Shown here: in pieces, positions 34,711 to 46,620 of the stretch
How the letters are laid out: every line of letters starts with the position of its first letter
Position numbering within the stretch: the first letter of the stretch is position 1
Assembly (NCBI GenBank): GCA_036936605.1
Contig: JAUPFV010000001.1
Coordinates: 214,797,530-214,861,529 of the forward strand
Length of the DNA: 64,000 bases
Direction of reading: 5' to 3'
From: Limnanthes douglasii subsp. nivea
Taxonomy: Eukaryota > Streptophyta > Magnoliopsida > Brassicales > Limnanthaceae
The notes under the pieces: generated by a model
What the model was told of the DNA's origin: nothing
The model's database searches: none
The model's input: the letters and a program-made list of their open reading frames with translations, nothing else
Position numbers and translations under genes: made by a program

Positions 34711-35189
34711 TCCTAACATCATATACTCTTGTCGGGACTCTTCCATAGTCTTAAAATTTATCTATATGTTTAAAGATTATCAATAAATTGTAAAATGTAA
34801 AATTCATTTTTATGAAAATGCTTCGTTTGCAATAAACAACTTCAATATTCAATTTCCATCGTCCATGTATCTTCTATATATCATCAATTTCGATCTTCTA
34901 TATATCTTCATTATAAAACTAACTAAAAGTTTATCATAAAAATAACAAAATGACGTAACAATTATCTAAATCTTACTAATCGATTCACGATGCATTTGTT
35001 ATGACACCTGATGACATCACATTTGAACCATTTATCTTATCTTAGATCAACGACTATAATTCAACACTTTTGAAGATGACATTTTCCAAACATCGCCTAT
35101 CAAACCAACTCTCATCCTTTCATACAAGCAAGTATATTTATATTTCTTTCGTTCTTAATTAGATTAGCCAGTTAAAATGAGTGATATAA

Positions 35190-36620
35190 GTAAAGACTTT
35201 ATTCAAAACTTGCATCTATCACATAGTATGTATGTTGTAAAATAATCATCTTCGGAAAATGAATGTTGGATTCTAAAAATGACCAACAAAATAGTAAATG
35301 AGAAGACGATGCTAATTCTTCAGATGAATCAGAAATTAATGAATAAGAAACAGATTCATCATCCTTATCACCAGCCAATGAGTACGAATCTCTATCAGAC
35401 ACTAAATAATTCTCCATTGTAGACCTCACCATGAAAGCTAAACAAACGTTATAGAAAAAACCAAAAATATAGAGTCTAAAATTTCATATCATAATGAGGA
35501 TGCTCTCATCCCACTGGAAACTATCAAACCTAGAATTGCATCATCATCTAGCCAAATTACTAAAAAAAAAAGAAGCCACCGCGACCAATTAGATTTTTTA
35601 TGAATACTTTTCAAAGCAAACTTTCTTATATTCAGAAGAACTAATTGAAGAACAAAAAGTCATTTGATTTAAATGGGGTATTGCTGATAATGTCAAATCC
35701 ATTTTCCAAAAATGGGAGATTATCCAAACAACATTATTGGGTTATGAAGTTTGTTTTCTCTATAAGACGCTAGAATAGGGTGTTAGATTCTCACTTTATA
35801 TTAAAATCTCCGTCTTCTTCCAATGGTGTAAAGTATGCCCTAGTCAATTTACTCATAACAATTGGCAAATACTAACGAGTCTGATAGTATCATATGTTTT
35901 ACTTAAGATTCCCTCTAAAATGCGTAAAATACTATCTCAATGTAATTTCAACAAAGTTATAAAATTCATTTTTTACTACTTCACCAACCCAAAACATTGT
36001 ACCATAATTAAGTTACCATCGTCTAACCACTTGTGGAAAAAAATTGTTTACATCAACGACAACTGGGAATCCAGCTAATCCAAAGATGTTGGTCAAGCTG
36101 AGAAAGAGTTGGGAACTGTGAAACCAATACCAACACTCACATAAGCTGAAGGTTTTTCCAAAATGGTTGAAATTTGAAGCTCCCAACAAAAGTATCATCA
36201 ACAAACTCTCATAACTGCGTATCTTATTTAGAAAAAAGTATCACCATCTTTTTCCAATGAAAACTTATATAATTATGGATTGCAATCGTTGAAGAGGATG
36301 TCCATCAACGAAAACTGTGAAACCAATACCAACACTCTTATGGAACAAAAACACTTTAACCAACCTGTTAAATGCTCGTCTTGGAGAATAATCTGTATGG
36401 GAAACAAATCCCCATATTCCAAAATAATAATGATACAAAGGGCATGCATAAAAAACATAAAAAAATATTGGGTTACTAATGTCAATACTCGTTCTACCAA
36501 AAGTCATAAGCATTCCTAGAAGAAAAAAAGTGAAAAAAAAAATCATCTTCCAACATTATAACCCCATCTTTCAAAGAATCTGCGTTTCACTTACTTTATA
36601 ATAAAAATCAAATAAACTTC
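35190..36620 (+). pseudogene. Antisense gene relic of the old gypsy element (Transposase_28-like)
   Basis: On the plus strand, against the element's orientation, a frame reads FKWGIADNVKSIF, YEVCFLYKTLE, stop, GVRFSLYIKISVFF, CPSQFTHNNWQILTSLIVSY between about 35,665 and 35,905. That is the pattern of the 'putative gypsy type transposon' domain (G.RFPL.....PsQ..pNaW....) carried in antisense by Tat-lineage elements. It sits between integrase and 3' LTR, as expected. Several stops and frame changes make it dead. The upstream part encodes an acidic, Ser-rich stretch. Its function in any element is unknown to me. Confidence 0.7.
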
Positions 36621-36899
36621 CTCTCAATCATAATAGATATAACCAAGTTGCTCATTCCTCTATTAACAACCCTAAAATACAACAATCTCAAATTGATTAT
36701 GTATCATCTTCGTCATTGGACCACTTAGAAATTCGGATCATACATATCATCTTTTTCCAACAATGAAGTTTTCGAACGTTAAATGGAAATTACCTTTGAG
36801 GTTAGATTTTTTCTAACACATATGTTCAATAATAACTTTACCTCATATGCTAATAGTATAATTTTGAATTATACAGAGCTGCTTTAACTCTATTGTTCT

Positions 36900-37268
36900 T
36901 GACGAGTTCAGAATCTTCAAACACAGGCCACTACATAATCCGAACATGGGTAATTCAGACAATCACACACCACTAAATAATCCGGATAGGACAAAAGTAA
37001 AACACCTTTTGACTAAGTTATTTGCTAATCTACTTAAAAGACTAATGAGTCCTTAAACTTGACTCGGTTTCATAACTTGACCCGTAAGCCCACAAGTCGC
37101 TAATTAAGAGTATAAATACACCAACAACTCTCATTAATGAGGGTAATGAACATTTAATACAACCAGGCTACTGAATTATCTCACTACTTTCTATACCAAA
37201 CATTCAATACTTTAAAACTTCACAAAACATTTTACAAAACTACCCATAGCCCAAACTAAACCAAACCA
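36900..37268 (+). repeat. 5' LTR of the nested Tat-like element
   Basis: Begins TGACGAGTTCAGAATC and ends AAACCAAACCA. TATA-like AGTATAAATAC near 37,108 is a likely promoter. The same segment is found in the 3' LTR and, as TATTTATAC on the other strand, in the solo LTR at 20.3-20.7 kb. Confidence 0.95.
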
Positions 37269-37271
37269 AAT

Positions 37272-37287
37272 TGGTGACCACAATGGG
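37272..37287 (+). other. Primer-binding site candidate
   Basis: TGGTGACCACAATGGG starts three bases after the 5' LTR, and TGGT pairs with the CCA-3' end plus discriminator base of a tRNA. I could not assign the tRNA. Confidence 0.55.
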
Positions 37288-37378
37288 AGGCGACAGTGCC
37301 TGAATTTTACATTCAAAACCATTAGAAAGAACCAGTTCGGATCCGAACGAGCAGGGAACTCCACCACATGTGGTGGAG

Positions 37379-38560
37379 ATGGTTGGGGAAAACAAGGAAT
37401 ACACTATCGATGAGCGAGACAAGTTGAGAGCAAAAATAGAGGCGTTAAGAGCCATAAAGCAAGCAGGTATTTTCGATCAGTTGCTAACCGATCCTTTTGC
37501 TTTTCAGACCGAACCAGGTATTTTTGCAACGCCTAATGAAGACACAGTCTTTAGTCGTAATAGGAATTGGAGACAGTCACTTTTTTCTGCCAAAATACTA
37601 TCCGGAAACCTACCCAAAAGGTTTGACAACTCCAAAATGGAGAAGTATGATGAAAGTAAGGATCCAGACAACCATCTGAAGAAGTTCAAGAACTTCATGA
37701 TGAATTTTGATGACGATGGCAAATTTTTGTGCAGAGCCTTCTCCCAATTTTTTATGGGTAGTGCTCTTAAGTAGTATAATAGCTTACTCCATGGGCGTAT
37801 CAGAAACTTTGATACTTTCTGGGTTGCCTTCCGAAGGCAATTTGTTAGGAGTAAGGAGGTGAAGGGCAATGGAGATACCATTATCCATTGTGCCCAAGAA
37901 CCAAATGAACCCTTAAAATACTACATAAGTCGGTTCGTTAATACCAAAAACAGGTTAGCAAATTGCTTTGAACAGGTGACAATTGCTTCCTTGAGACAAG
38001 GGTTGAACCCTGGGAATCTAGCTGATTCGGTGACCATGAAGAAAGCCATGACTTGGGGTGGCTTATTGAATCATGTGGGAAAGAAATTTAATGTGGATGA
38101 AACCAAGAAAACTAGGGTGCACCGTCAAGTGAGGTCCACCATAACAGCTCATAACCAGTCCGAGTATAAGGCTAAGGAGACCGGACAAGGGTCCAACAGG
38201 GCTAAACAAACTCAGTCCAACCAGAATCAATCTCGAAGCCAGCAGTTTAGGAATAAAAGAGGTCCTTGGGTTCAACCGGAGTGGTTTACAGAATTAAAAG
38301 AGAATGTAGCCACAATATATGACAAGACCAAGGAGGAAGTTCATTTCCAGAAACCAGCAGCACTGCAGTCCCATAGAGAGAATCGAAATACTTGATTTTG
38401 CCAATATCATAATAATATAGGCCATAATACTCAAGAATGCATAGCCCTGAAACAAGAAGTGCAGAATCTTATTGAAAGAGGAAAACTGGAAGCTTATGGC
38501 AAAAGAAGAAGTGGAAACAGGCCTGACAATGCTCCTCAGACAGGCCCTACAAACAATGTG
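37379..38560 (+). pseudogene. gag of the nested element
   Basis: Two long frames are separated by a TAG (37,772) and a frame change: 37,379-37,774 with KRFDNSKMEKYDESKDPDNHLKKF, and 37,859-38,395 with EPLKYYISRFVNTKNRL and a basic, Gln/Asn-rich tail. After a TGA at 38,393 comes the knuckle FCQYHNNIGHNTQEC (C-x2-H-x4-H-x4-C), then LKQEVQNLIERGKL. This form of knuckle marks the Athila/Tat branch rather than the CCHC of other gypsy lineages. Gag packages element RNA; this copy cannot make a full protein. Confidence 0.85.
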
Positions 38561-38584
38561 GGAACATCTTCTTAAGAAGGGGCA

Positions 38585-39183
38585 ATGATGATCTTTGAAA
38601 GATTTGACGTTGATTCTGAGTATCTGGATCCTGGTCTAACTCGGAATAAAGTGGGGGTCATAACAGAGCAAACCAAGACGGTGTCCGGACTGATCAGTTT
38701 CTTTGAGTCACTCACCATCTTTGGAGGAGATACCATGACAGCGCCCACTCTTCGTCAAGAAAGAGGCATGTACATAGTCTAGTTACTCAGTTGGAAGGGG
38801 GCATGTCTTCTCATCAGTACCAAACTCATTTTCCATTTATAGTGTTTGATGAGGATGAATTAAGAAATATTGATGGGCCTCATGAGGATATTGTGGTGAT
38901 AAGAGCACTTATTGGGGGCAATGATATCCGACGAATTCTGATAGACACGGGAAATTCGGCAAACATCCTCTTCTTGAACTCCTATAAGCAGATGAAGAAT
39001 CTGACTGTTATTCAACGGTCAAACAGAACCATTGTGGGCTTCACAGGAAGCTCTGCGGATGTAATCAGGGAGTTTGAGGAAGATGTGTTGTTGGGCAATG
39101 GACCTTTTAAAAAGATGGTCAGGGTGTTATTTGCTGTGGTAGATTACCCCACATGCTACAATGAAATCTTTAGGAGGTCCTAG
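38585..39183 (+). pseudogene. Aspartic protease region of the nested element
   Basis: The frame 38,791-39,183 carries FDEDELRNIDGPHED and the active-site motif ILIDTGNSANIL (Asp-Thr-Gly), the retropepsin signature in the usual plant gypsy form. The frame 38,585-38,782 is the linker from gag. A stop at 38,780 separates them, and the frame ends at a TAG (39,181) before the RT. The enzyme matures gag-pol. Confidence 0.85.
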
Positions 39184-39337
39184 CTGTCTAGAATGCATGA
39201 TGTGGCCTCAACAGTTCACTAGTGTTTGAAGTATGCAGTTCAAGGGCAAGTGGGTGTTGTCCGAAGTAGTCTGAAGATAGTAAGGGAGTGCCATGCAACT
39301 GCACTTGCTCCTAAAACTTTGAGAGCAGTTTGGATTA

Positions 39338-40720
39338 ATGAAGATTAGAAGTTATTGGAGGACTTCTGAGAGAGAGGGTGAGATTGATAACCCCAGAGAG
39401 GCTCCTAGTATTATAATACCGGTTAAAGAGATTGAAACCCATTCCATGGTAGAAGGTAGAAGTATCAAGATTGGCTCCAAGATGGCGCCAGAGTTGAAAA
39501 AGAAATTGTTGTCATTTTTATTGAACAATCAGCATGTCTTTGCTTGGTGCAATGGTGATGTAACCGGAGTACCTGCAAGCGTTATCTCACACAAGCTGTC
39601 AATCCGGAGTGATGTTGCACCTGTTGTGCAGAAAAAGAGAGATTTTTCTAAGGAGAAAGCTGATGTAATACTCGAAGAAGTTGGTCAGCTTACCAAGATG
39701 GGACACATAAAGGAATCCCAGTATCCTTTATGGACTGCCAATCCGGTGTTGGTCAAGAAAAAGAATGGGAAATGACATATGTGTATTGATTTTACTGACC
39801 TCAACAGGGCTTGCCAAAAAGATCTTTATCCAGTCCCCCAGATAGATCAGTTGGTAGACTCAACGTCTGGAAACAAGTTGTTGTCCTTCATGGATGCTTT
39901 CTCTAGGTACAAACAGATACAGGTGGATCCGAAGGACCAAGATCATACTATCTTTATAACTAATAGACGTCTCCATTGTTACAAAGTGATGCCTTTTAGG
40001 TTGAAAAATGCTGGGGCTACTTATCAGAGGTTGGTGAACAAAACATTCGCTAGTCAGATTGGCAGAAATATGAAGGTATACATAGATGGCATGATGGTTA
40101 AAAGCTTGGAGGATGATTTGCACATAATTTACCTTCAATAGACATTTTCTAATTTGGAAACTGTGAATTTGAAACTGAATCCAGAAAATATGTCTTTGGG
40201 GTTCGATCCAGAATTGTTTTGGGGTATGTGATAAGTGAGAAAGGGATACAGCCCGATCCGGATCAGCTTAATGCTCTACTAGAAATGGATCCTCCTCGGA
40301 ATATTAAAGAAGTCCAGAAACTCACTGGAAGGTTGGCTGCCTTGAATCATTTTATTTGAAGGTCTTTGGACAAGTGTGCTCCGTTTTTCCAAACCTTGAA
40401 GCAGTCTAAAGATTTTAATTTCTCTTCGTAGTGCAGCCAAACCTTTGTTGAAATAAAGAAACACTTATCCTCACCAAAGATTCTTTTTAAACCCATTCAA
40501 GGAGAAACACTCTATGTATACTTGGTTGTGTTAGAATGTGCTATAAGCGCAATGTTGGTGAGGGAAATGGACAACTACCCTCGCCCGGTGTACTACATCA
40601 GCAACAGTTTGATAGATGCTGAGAAGAGGTACTTGAAGCTTGAAAAGTTGGCACTAGCCTTAGTAATTGTAGCAAAAAAGATGAGGCCGTATTTTCAGTC
40701 TCATTCCATCATTGCTCGTT
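39338..40720 (+). pseudogene. Reverse transcriptase and RNase H of the nested element
   Basis: RT motifs run in order: HKLSIRSDVAPVVQKKR, IKESQYPLWTANPVLVKKK, stop (39,773), MCIDFTDLNRACQKD, YPVPQIDQLVD, FMDAFSRYKQI and YIDGMMVKS. The last is the catalytic YIDD box with the second Asp changed to Gly (GGC, 40,088-40,090), which by itself should kill polymerase activity. The connection (GYVISEKGIQPDPDQ) and RNase H (ISAMLVREMDNYPRPVYYIS, RPYFQSHSI) follow with stops between. RNase H breaks off near 40,717. Confidence 0.9.
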
Positions 40721-40790
40721 GGGGATTAGATTTAGTTAGGCCTCTGCCAATGTCGTCCGGAGGGTGTACTTGTCAATGCCCGCCTGGATA
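40717..40790 (+). other. Deletion junction: RNase H fused to an integrase-type motif
   Basis: RNase H reads normally to FQSHSI and then goes directly to ARWGLDLVRPLP, which resembles the (W)G.D..GPLP motif at the start of the integrase core. Everything normally between, and the rest of integrase, is absent. It looks like an internal deletion of about 2 kb or more. Confidence 0.6.
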
Positions 40791-43032
40791 GTGTGCTCCT
40801 GCTGCTCCTTCAAATCCTCTTTCACTTTGGCCATCTCTGACACAGTACCCTCTAACTTAGTTTTCTCATCGGATTGGGTTTGGAAATGACACCATCCTTG
40901 GTCTTCAGTTCCTCTTTTAATATTGTGAGGTCCTTTTTCAAGCCATAATACTTAGCTGGAGCTCAGTTTTGGCAGCTTCCAAGGTGGCCAACTTGGTTGA
41001 TGAATCTTCATTGTCCTCCTTCAATGCATATATCTCCTTCTTCAGTTCCTCTATACTCTGATTGGCATTAAGGAGACTGGTTGATAGATATTCCTTGTCA
41101 GAGGTGGGGGGATTGATAAGGATGGTCTAACTTTTCATGTGTCTCTCCAAGTCAAGTATCGGCTGGATGTGACCAATGAGGGAATGGCTCAGAACATCTT
41201 GCTCTCCGGAGACGGAGAAAGACTTACCATTGAAGGTCACCATATTGGTTGAGCTGGAGGGGCGGTAGGGACCTGCGAAATCATCCTTCTTAGAATCATT
41301 AAAGTATAAATCAATGTCTTGAATGACACTAATGTCCACTTCTTCATTCCCTGCCCCAGCAACCTCTCCGGACTGCATATCTGTTCGGATTTTCTCTTGT
41401 AAGGTGGGATCAACATGGGCTGGTGGAGGTTAAGTCTTTGAAGGACGAAGAATTATTTATTCTCCCAAGGTGATTTTCTTTTTTTAGCAGCCTTCTCGTC
41501 AATGCTGGCCCTTCTTTTTCTCTCCTTCTTACGAGGCTTTGGTGGGTTTTGTGACTCTCCAGCCTCCCTTACTATTTCAACCTCTACTACTTTGAGCAGG
41601 GCAACATCAATTCCCTCTTTGTTCCCCGAACCAGTCCCCTTTGTGGCTGCTTGAACCAGCTCTATTGCAGCTTTCTTTTTCTTGTTCTTCATCTTGCTGG
41701 GAGCCTTTTCTCTGGAAGGTAAGAACAATTTTCCATTCCTGGCCTCTGTCCGTTTGAGAATTACACCAGGAGGAGGTAGTGTAGTTAGCTCTTCCCATGA
41801 GAGGTCTTTCCGGCCTGTGGTGTTCCACAGATGGGACCTCACAAGATTACCCGAGGTAAAGCAGTTGTGGAAAGAATTCCCCCAATGCTCTGAAGCCCAC
41901 CTGTTAAGCTTTGCACATGTTTTTTTCCCTTCATCTAGGTGTCCGATGAACTCCTTTGGAAACACTGAAAAATAAGTAACAAATTAATCAGAATGGGAAC
42001 TTGTAATTTAAAAAGGAAAAGCATGAGAAACAAAGATAGGGAAGAAACTCACCAGTACTTTTCCACCTGCTAGTCAGCATACTAGGATTGGTGTTGGCCT
42101 TGATCTTCTTGTCGTTCTCCCATGTCCCACTAACAAACAGAAATTGTGTCCTCCAATTCTTTTCAGACTCCAGCAAGTCATCTACCACTTTGAAGTTGTT
42201 CCCCATATTGTGATGGTAGAATGGAATCTGATGCATAAGCTTGCCACAACAGCAAACTGCTCCATCGGGAGTGGGATTTTTGACAACCTTGATGCCATTA
42301 TGCAAGCAAGGAGAGAATACCAGGCATTAGGGCTTAGCTACCTAGGGCAGAGTTTAACTAGGTGGAAGTACTTGACAATTTCTTGGTCCAATAGAAACCA
42401 AAGTCCCCAGTTTAGCACTTTGGTGAAAATCACCACCTTGTTAAGCATTCAGTCCATGTGAGTTTACAGAGTGATAGGTATCCTTACCTTCACTGACTCT
42501 GGAATCCCTCATTTTATCCGGATCCGACCCAACTCAGTGGTGTGGGTGTAGATGTAGTTTATGTTTTGTAGAGCCAACATGTACTTGACACTAACGTGTT
42601 TGAAGCAAGGTCCTACCTTGCCCTCTAGGTACTCCGGAAGCTCCGGATGAGTCATACATACTTTAACCTTGCTTTTTCCCTTCTTATCAGAAGCAGCATC
42701 CCCCGTTTGACCTAATACCTCGGTTTCAAAGGGAGCGTCCTCAATACTATCTTCCTTTATTTCTTCCATCACTGTGGAAGGTTTATCAGTTTCCTTAGAT
42801 GGAGGGGGTCAGTTTCTGGTACCGAAGGCTGTTCGGATGGTTGAGCACTTGTTGCATCTAAAGGCCAGGTGTCCGGTTGAGGTTGGGATCCAGAGGGCTC
42901 TACTCTTGGGGTTGCTTTAGATGCCTCCGATCCGGAGGGCTTTGGCAGTGAATGTGTGGATTGAATTTTAGTTTGACGGATCGTCCGACGAGGGGTTATT
43001 TTCTCCAGAGACTTCTCAGTATTAGAACCCAT
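40760..43032 (-). pseudogene. Antisense gene of the nested element (Transposase_28-like, with intron)
   Basis: Starting from an ATG at 43,032 the minus strand reads MGSNTEKSLEKITPRRTIRQ, a Ser/Pro-rich segment, then in other frames ELPEYLEGKVGP, WGLWFLLDQEIVKYF, SPNAWYSLLACIMAS (about 42,310-42,430) and NWRTQFLFVSGTWEN. These match the 'putative gypsy type transposon' domain. An intron of 88 bases (41,965-42,052, GTGAG...TTTTCAG) joins RWKSTG to FPKEFIGHLDEGKK. Basic and acidic stretches (KMKNKKKKAA, KPRKKERKRR) and a coiled-coil-like tail (SIEELKKEIYALKEDNED, about 41,020) follow. Frameshift near 42,790 and several stops are present. Tat-lineage elements are known to carry such antisense ORFs; the job of the protein is unknown. 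Confidence 0.75.
41965..42052 (-). other. Spliceosomal intron in the antisense gene
   Basis: Donor G|GTGAGTTTC and acceptor TTACTTATTTTTCAG|TGTTTCC, with a T-rich body and in-frame stops. Both flanking frames are open right up to the sites. Confidence 0.75.
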
Positions 43033-43779
43033 AACAATGAAGGGGAAGGTTTTTTTATACTTGAAATAGCTTTTTCTTTAAGCATAGAAGTTTGAGACTC
43101 TTGAATAGAAGAGCCTGAGGGAAGGGGTGAAAGGTTTAGTTTGAATAACTGTATGGGCATAGGGTTTTTAGATAAAGATTACCCTTGATCGGCTTCTTAA
43201 GTCGGTTCACTGGATTTCTCACTTGGATCATGTGAGAGGCCGACAACAATGCGATTCTCCTTTTCTACATTTTTCGCTCTTTTCAAACTCTGATAAATTT
43301 AACTAGCCGCCTTTAACTAGTGCGTTTCTGGCTGTGAACATAAAACCTCTCAAGAACAAGTTGAAGGTGAAAATGGAAATCTATCTAAAAAATCTTTGAG
43401 TGTGGAAGACAATGAAATAGTGAAAGAGAATTTATAACAGTAAAAAAGTAACTGTTACCTAGCAGAAGTTGAAGAGGATTTTGCAATGATTAAAAGCTGC
43501 GCAAACGTGTGAAGAATCAAAGGCCTAGGTAACTTTCTAGACTTAGTGGGCGCGCCGGTCTAGGAACAATAACGGCTAGTAGGTCGAACCAAGTATCGAC
43601 ACGTGTCCCACGATCCCAGAAGAAAAACTCTTAGAATTCTGGAAAGAGAAACCAGTTCTGACAAACTTCGAACTAAGTTGATAACAAACTTCACAATATG
43701 AACTCCATGGGCAGGTCGGATAAAGTTGAGACTGGCTTAGTGAATTTTTTAGCCCTACCAAAGATATTTGGCAAGGCCT

Positions 43780-43789
43780 AAAAAAGGGG
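43780..43789 (+). other. Polypurine tract
   Basis: AAAAAAGGGG four bases before the 3' LTR. It is the standard primer for plus-strand synthesis in LTR elements. Confidence 0.8.
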
Positions 43790-43793
43790 CTAC

Positions 43794-44161
43794 TGATGAG
43801 TTCGGAATCTTTAGACACAGGCCACTCCATAATCCGGACAGGGGTAATTCGGACAATGACACACCACTAAATAATCCGGACATGAAAAAAGTAAAACACT
43901 TTTTGACTAAGCTATTTACTAATCTACTTAAAAGACTAATGAGTCCTTAAACTTGACCCGGTTTTATAACTTGACCCGTAAGCCCATGAGTCACTAATTA
44001 AGAGTATAAATACCCCAACCACTCTCATTAACGAGGGTAATGAACATTTAATACAACCAGACTGCTCAATTATCTCACTACTTGTACACCAAACACTTAA
44101 TACTTCAAAACTTCACAAAACACTTTACAAAACTACCCCCAGCCCCAAATAAACCAAACCA
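43794..44161 (+). repeat. 3' LTR of the nested Tat-like element
   Basis: Begins TGATGAGTTCGGAATC and ends AAACCAAACCA, followed by the target duplication GTTCT. Confidence 0.95.
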
Positions 44162-44166
44162 GTTCT

Positions 44167-45630
44167 AGGGGTAGAAACCTTTCATTAATGATTTTTTTCA
44201 TTTAAAAAACAAATCCAATCCAAATCATAAAATTTGGTGCATGATCAATAAAGTTACAAATAAAAATCTCAAATATTAATAAAGCTCTTAAAAATTGGGT
44301 AACAAAAAAAGAATAATGAAAGAAAAAAACATTACTTGAAGAAAAATACATTCGTGTTAACTAAACTAAAAACGAAAAATATTTGAAGAAATTCTAACTA
44401 AACTAAACTTCCATAGAGGAACATCGTACGCAAATTCTTGTTAATATGATTAAGCATATATCAAATACATTCTTGAGGAGTATCCTCAAGAAATGACTGA
44501 CAAAAATTCTCATACCGGCGTAATATCCTCAAAAGATGATGTTTCTTATAATGAGAATAAGACAAATAATAGAGAGAACAAAACTCCACTTCTGTCTACT
44601 AAATATAATATTGAGAACACGAACAAACCATATTTTTCATCATATTCTCTTCTTTGTTGAAGTTTTTGTTAATATGTGTTATGTGTGAACTATTTCTTTT
44701 TACAATTTTTGTTGGGTAACATCCAGTTGTACTTTCAGTTACTTTGTGCCGTAACATTATTTATTATATCTTAATTTTTCTTTACACATCTTCCATCTTA
44801 TAATTATTATTTATAAAATAAATGTAAAGATTGCTTTTATAAATTTGTCTGAAGAATCATACGAAAACTATCATCAACAAATGTTTGAACCTCGCTTTAC
44901 AGATGTCTTGGATAAAATATATGAATGTCATTTGATATCATCTCTTCCATCACATAACTCGATTTTCTATCATTTTCAAACTTAACACATAGTTATATGT
45001 TTATTAACAGATTTTATAACCTACGTTTACGATATTTTTAGTGTGGCCTCTTACACTTTACAAATGAGCTTGGCTTATACTCATGATCATAATTAAGACC
45101 TTTGCATCATGGATTTTATACCCTTATTAGAATGACCTCGTACACTTTATTAGTTTGGCTTGACTTATATCCACGTTCGCATTATTATCTTGAAGAAATA
45201 CCACTAACACCATCATCTTGGAGAATATTTAGCATCATCGTCGTTTTAGAGAAATAATATTAGTACTATGTCACATAACATTACTATCGTCTAAATATAA
45301 AAAATAATTATCTTGGAGAAACATCACTAATGTTAGTTTCATGAAGAATATTTATCATCACTATCATTTTGGAAAAATATTACTAGTGTCGTATTTCAAT
45401 AAACTTATCAATACCACCATCATGGAGAAAAAATCTCATCACTAACCTTTGCTTTAGTTTGTATATTTATTTTTAGTTTTTTGAAATATTTAACTACCTT
45501 GTTTTTTTGAAATATTATTTTCTACTTCATTATTTTTTTTCAAAATATGATGATATTTTGATTTTTTGGCAAGACATTTCATTCATAATTTCCCTTGAGG
45601 TGTCTCACTAAAAATAACCCACGCTACCAC
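44167..45630 (-). other. Non-coding spacer of the old gypsy element
   Basis: Lies between the insertion site and the integrase C-terminus. No coding motif is readable on either strand. It contains degenerate AT-rich repeats of CATCACTATCATTTTGGAGAA type (45,180-45,440). Confidence 0.5.
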
Positions 45631-45639
45631 GTAAGGAAA

Positions 45640-46620
45640 ATAGTATACCGACTAGATATTATATTTCAATTTTGTAAATTTTCAAATGATGAATATTTCA
45701 TGGGTATTTGAGTGGATCACCATCCATATATGGTAGTAGATAAATACCTTTATGATCTTTGGATACTACCTTGAACGATAAATCCCAATTAGGATCCCGT
45801 TTTCCAATATTATCATCTTTCATCCTCTAAAACACCTTCCTTAATACCAAATCTCTTTCTTGAAAATTCTTCACCCTCAGGTTTACATTGTACTGACTTT
45901 GCATCAAACCTTTATATTTCTTGGCTCTAACTTGGGTTTGATACCCCCGTTCCTCTATCAAATCAATGCTTACTAGTTTTTATTTATCATTATCTTCTGA
46001 TGAATAATATTGAACTCGGTGACTATGAATCACAATCTATGTCGGAACAACGAATTTCATACCATATATCAAAGCAAATAGAGTTTCATTTGTCGTCGCT
46101 TTAGGAATTATTCTGCGTGTACAAAACCTTATAAAGAAAATCAAGCTAGTTCTGTTTTGTCAATTCTAACTTATTTTTTATCTCATGAAAAAATATTCAT
46201 ATTTGCCACATCTACTTGTCCGAATATTTTTGGCAAAAGTTTGTCACTATATCATTTTGAAATTAAAGGCCATCATCCACTATTAATATCCTGTAATTAC
46301 AAAATGACTCACAATACTGAACTGCAAAAATTCAAAAACTTCATTAGACATTTTTACTCACAAAAAACATTACTTCAACCCACTTAGTGAAGTAATCAAC
46401 AACCACAATAAAAAAAGTCATTTTCCCGTTGTCATTGGTAATAGACATACTAAATAAATTGCACATCTGTCAATGGGGGTAGATAAGGATTTGATTTTCT
46501 CACTTAACTATGTATACGACTCTTATTGGCAAAATGTTGACAATAATCACAACGTTTAACTAATATTTTTAGCATAAAAAATAAACGTTGACGGATAAAG
46601 TTCTCCAAAAAAAACATCGT
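45640..46620 (-). pseudogene. Integrase of the old gypsy element
   Basis: Minus-strand frames contain the integrase core start NDNGKMTFFIVVVDYFTKWVE (split here as DNGKMTFFIV and VVDYFTKWVE, about 46,400) and, lower, the C-terminal domain with VKNFQERDLVLRKVF, GKRDPNWDLSFKVV and YMDGDPLKYP, stop, NIHHLKIYKI (about 45,690-45,910). These match the RxFxxGDLVLRK and GKLGPNWEGPYxV patterns of plant gypsy integrases. Stops and frame changes are common. Confidence 0.8.

Larger units (their letters stand above)
36900..44161 (+). mobile_element. Nested Tat-like Ty3/gypsy element with antisense gene
   Basis: The LTRs are 36,900-37,268 and 43,794-44,161, begin TG and end CA, and differ at about 35-40 positions (near 90% identity). 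The 5-bp sequence GTTCT stands directly outside both (36,895-36,899 and 44,162-44,166), a perfect target duplication. A primer-site candidate (37,272-37,287) and a polypurine tract (43,780-43,789) are in place. Inside are gag, protease, RT and RNase H on the plus strand, then an antisense gene. Integrase is missing: the frame jumps from RNase H straight to its start. Stops such as TAG or TGA for Trp are frequent. It lies inside the old minus-strand gypsy element. Confidence 0.95.

Noticed and set aside
36265..36546. Hydrophobic minus-strand frames as a membrane protein
   Set aside because: They lie opposite the plus-strand antisense-gene relic of the old gypsy element and overlap each other in two frames, as expected from AT-rich decay.
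41682..42461. Plus-strand frames of about 100 codons inside the nested element
   Set aside because: The minus strand carries the recognisable antisense gene with intron; the plus-strand frames have no motif.
46157..46387. Plus-strand 76-codon frame
   Set aside because: It is the reverse-strand shadow of the old gypsy element's integrase core, where the minus strand gives DYFTKWVE.
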